In this document: positions 62,451-64,000 of the stretch, in pieces
How the letters are laid out: each line of letters starts with the position of its first letter
Numbering within the stretch: the first letter of the stretch is position 1
Notes under the pieces: generated by a model
The model's input: the letters and a program-made list of their open reading frames with translations, nothing else
Databases searched by the model: none
What the model was told of the DNA's origin: nothing
NCBI RefSeq assembly: GCF_001693255.1
Contig: NZ_CP016474.1
Location: 948,661 to 1,012,660 of the forward strand
Direction: 5' to 3'
DNA length: 64,000 bases
Source: Picosynechococcus sp. PCC 7003
GTDB taxonomy: Bacteria; Cyanobacteriota; Cyanobacteriia; Cyanobacteriales; MRBY01
Position numbers and translations under genes: made by a program

Positions 62451-64000
62451 AATTCCGGGAGATCACCGTTTTGCTCCCGCTCAATAAAGCTTTGCACCTT
62501 ATGGCGGTAATCTCGCAACGATTCTTCGACCCACTCCCGACTTTCACTATTCACATAAATATGTACCAATGGTTCTCCGGCGTCGGGTAGCACCAGCACC
62601 CAGTTATCCGAGACCGGATCAATAATTTTGACGCCATCAATTAGCACGAGGCGATCGCTGTCGTGGATTTCTACCAGATGTCGCATTAAAGCCCCCTTCA
62701 CCCGCCAGGGACAACGCATGGTGTAAGACTTATGGAAAACTATCGGTAATTCTGCTCGAATTTGACCGAGCGATCGCTCTTGGATCGTCAGCATCTCAAT
62801 CAGCTTGGCGATCGTAAACATCGCATCGAAACCGGGGTGTAGCTCCGGAAAAATAAAACCCATATCGCCGCTTCCCCCCAACACCACATGGGGATTATTC
62901 CGGCACGCTTCCATGAGGGCAGTGGGGTTAGCTTTGGTGCGAATCACATGGCCATCATGGCGGCGGGCAATTTGCTCCACAGCACTCGACGCATAGATGG
63001 GCACAACGACGGAACTGCGGGGACTGGCCGTGAAGAGAATGCTCGTCAGCAAGGCCGTGAGGCGCTCCCCATAGATAGCCAGTCCTGATTCATCGACGAG
63101 GGTAAGTTGTTCCCCATTGGCCGCAACCTGTACCCCCATGCTGGCACGCAGTGCTTCTACCACATGGCCCAATTGCAAAAGGAGGGATTCTTTCTCTTGA
63201 CCCACGGGGGAATTTTGTTTGAGGCTGGCATTAAGCACCACGGCATCACAGCTAAATTTATTCAAAATAGTCGGTAAAACAGCACCCGACACCGCATAGG
63301 CATAGTCAATGACCACCTTCGAGCCGCTATTCATCAGGGCCCCAATATTGAGATGATCTTCAAAGCGCTGGCTGTATTGCTCAATGACTTGTGCCGGACA
63401 GGACATTTCGCCAATTTCGGCGATCGCCACCCGTCTGAGATCCTCTTTAAAATAGACCCCCTCAATTTTCTTTTCCTTCGCCTTCGAGATATTGATCCCT
63501 TGACGATCGAGAAATTCAATTAGCAAATGATCTGACCGTTCCGGGTGGAGACGCACATGGATTCCCCCTTCCACGTCTAAAATATTGGCCATTGTCCGGG
63601 CAATGGGAATGGCCGTGGCCTGGAGATTTTGCACGCCAATCCCCGCCGACATTAATCCCGCAATCAAGGAACGACTGACCATCCGCGAGACACTGCGCTG
63701 ATCCCGCGAGACCAGCACCATCGAGCCAATTTTTAAAGTCGAACCGTAGGCCGCCCCTAGTTTGACGGCAAATTCGGGGGTGATGTCAATATTGGCGAGG
63801 CCAGAAACTCCCCGCTGGCCAAACAGATTGCGCTGGGCTGTGCTCCCCCAGATGAGGTTGATATTCACAATCGCCCCGGCTTCGATCCGTTTATTGGGCC
63901 AAATTCTCACGCCGGTACCGATGTGGGCTTCTTCTTCCACTGTGGATAATGCCCCCACCACGGCCCCTTCTAAAATGTGGGCACGGCGATCAACCCGGCT
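62447..64000 (-). CDS. Mannose-1-phosphate guanylyltransferase / phosphomannomutase fusion, C-terminal part
   Basis: The frame is open to the last base, so the N-terminal nucleotidyltransferase part (some 300+ residues in the ~840-aa family) lies outside. Visible first is the left-handed beta-helix (RRAHILEGAVVGALSTVEEE; HIGTGVRIWPNKRIEAGAIV). The phosphohexomutase domain follows, with the phosphoserine loop VLVSRDQRSVSRMVSRSLI, GGIHVRLHPERSDHLLIEFL and GGSGDMGFIFPELHPGFDAM, ending in a phosphate-binding VLVLPDAGEPLVHIY. Such fusions supply GDP-mannose or related sugars for surface polysaccharide. The internal GTG at 63961 is not the start. Confidence 0.92.
   Translation of the reverse strand, partial: SRVDRRAHILEGAVVGALSTVEEEAHIGTGVRIWPNKRIEAGAIVNINLIWGSTAQRNLFGQRGVSGLANIDITPEFAVKLGAAYGSTLKIGSMVLVSRDQRSVSRMVSRSLIAGLMSAGIGVQNLQATAIPIARTMANILDVEGGIHVRLHPERSDHLLIEFLDRQGINISKAKEKKIEGVYFKEDLRRVAIAEIGEMSCPAQVIEQYSQRFEDHLNIGALMNSGSKVVIDYAYAVSGAVLPTILNKFSCDAVVLNASLKQNSPVGQEKESLLLQLGHVVEALRASMGVQVAANGEQLTLVDESGLAIYGERLTALLTSILFTASPRSSVVVPIYASSAVEQIARRHDGHVIRTKANPTALMEACRNNPHVVLGGSGDMGFIFPELHPGFDAMFTIAKLIEMLTIQERSLGQIRAELPIVFHKSYTMRCPWRVKGALMRHLVEIHDSDRLVLIDGVKIIDPVSDNWVLVLPDAGEPLVHIYVNSESREWVEESLRDYRHKVQSFIEREQNGDLPEF

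Overview
The window is a stretch of cyanobacterial chromosome. It holds photosystem genes (psaF, psaJ, psb30, psbT), the photosynthesis regulator rpaB, btpA, ycf46, a pntA-pntAb-pntB set, isochorismate synthase for phylloquinone, and dozens of copies of the palindrome GCGATCGC (HIP1), usually as GGCGATCGCC. Gene content, HIP1 density and moderate GC point to a unicellular marine or euryhaline Synechococcus of the PCC 7002 (Picosynechococcus) type; the exact strain is an inference. I see no CRISPR array, prophage, rRNA or tRNA. Both ends cut genes: an RND transporter at the left (only its N-terminal part is present) and a nucleotidyltransferase/phosphomannomutase fusion at the right (only its C-terminal part).

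Left part (1-12.6 kb): RND pump; a DUF3119-DUF3086-plsY cluster; psaF-psaJ with a clear terminator; tsaD, purU, recQ, a TrkA-type K+ regulator, a CPA1 Na+/H+ antiporter, a short FabF paralogue and an Mrr-type restriction enzyme. Next (12.6-24.4 kb), mostly on the minus strand: a second, short ChlH/BchH-type chelatase subunit behind menF; a Get3d-type ATPase followed directly by a MntA-HepT toxin-antitoxin pair; and a large hybrid histidine kinase with its own HPt protein, whose membrane N-terminus sits in another frame across a T8 run. Just upstream of the kinase lies a tnpB-less IS200/IS605-type remnant.

Middle (24.7-41.5 kb): an SH3 protein, ycf46, and the conserved rpmH-rnpA-PH-yidC-khpB-yceD run that links RNase P, ribosome and membrane insertion; a DUF2808 protein; the transhydrogenase operon; two small genes (a 46-aa unknown and psb30), each followed by a terminator; recJ; divergent rpaB and radA; an AT-rich coiled-coil protein; and a 36-aa single-span membrane protein.

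Right part (41.5-64 kb): cysK, btpA, a low-molecular-weight phosphatase, an anchored SGNH protein, an epimerase, glutathione peroxidase, an M42 peptidase, Uma2 and DUF29 proteins, a GXWXG protein, pgi, a secreted subtilase with Glu in the Asp position, a ParD-like/RelE pair with a readable promoter, a GFA protein, a secreted collagen-like protein, an RluD-type enzyme, psbT, nrdR, the S1 gene, a YfiH/PgeF protein, the pyrH-frr operon, a DUF6439-like protein and the mannose-1-phosphate enzyme.

Most of this is core genome. The items most worth a second look are the T8 frameshift in the kinase, the tnpB-less IS200/IS605 relic, the five tail-to-tail gene pairs whose stop codons overlap by exactly 4 nt, the ChlH paralogue, the P-loop Lys-to-Arg change in the Get3d-like ATPase, the Glu-type subtilase, and two unnamed small genes. 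I did not find a convincing new multi-gene system.
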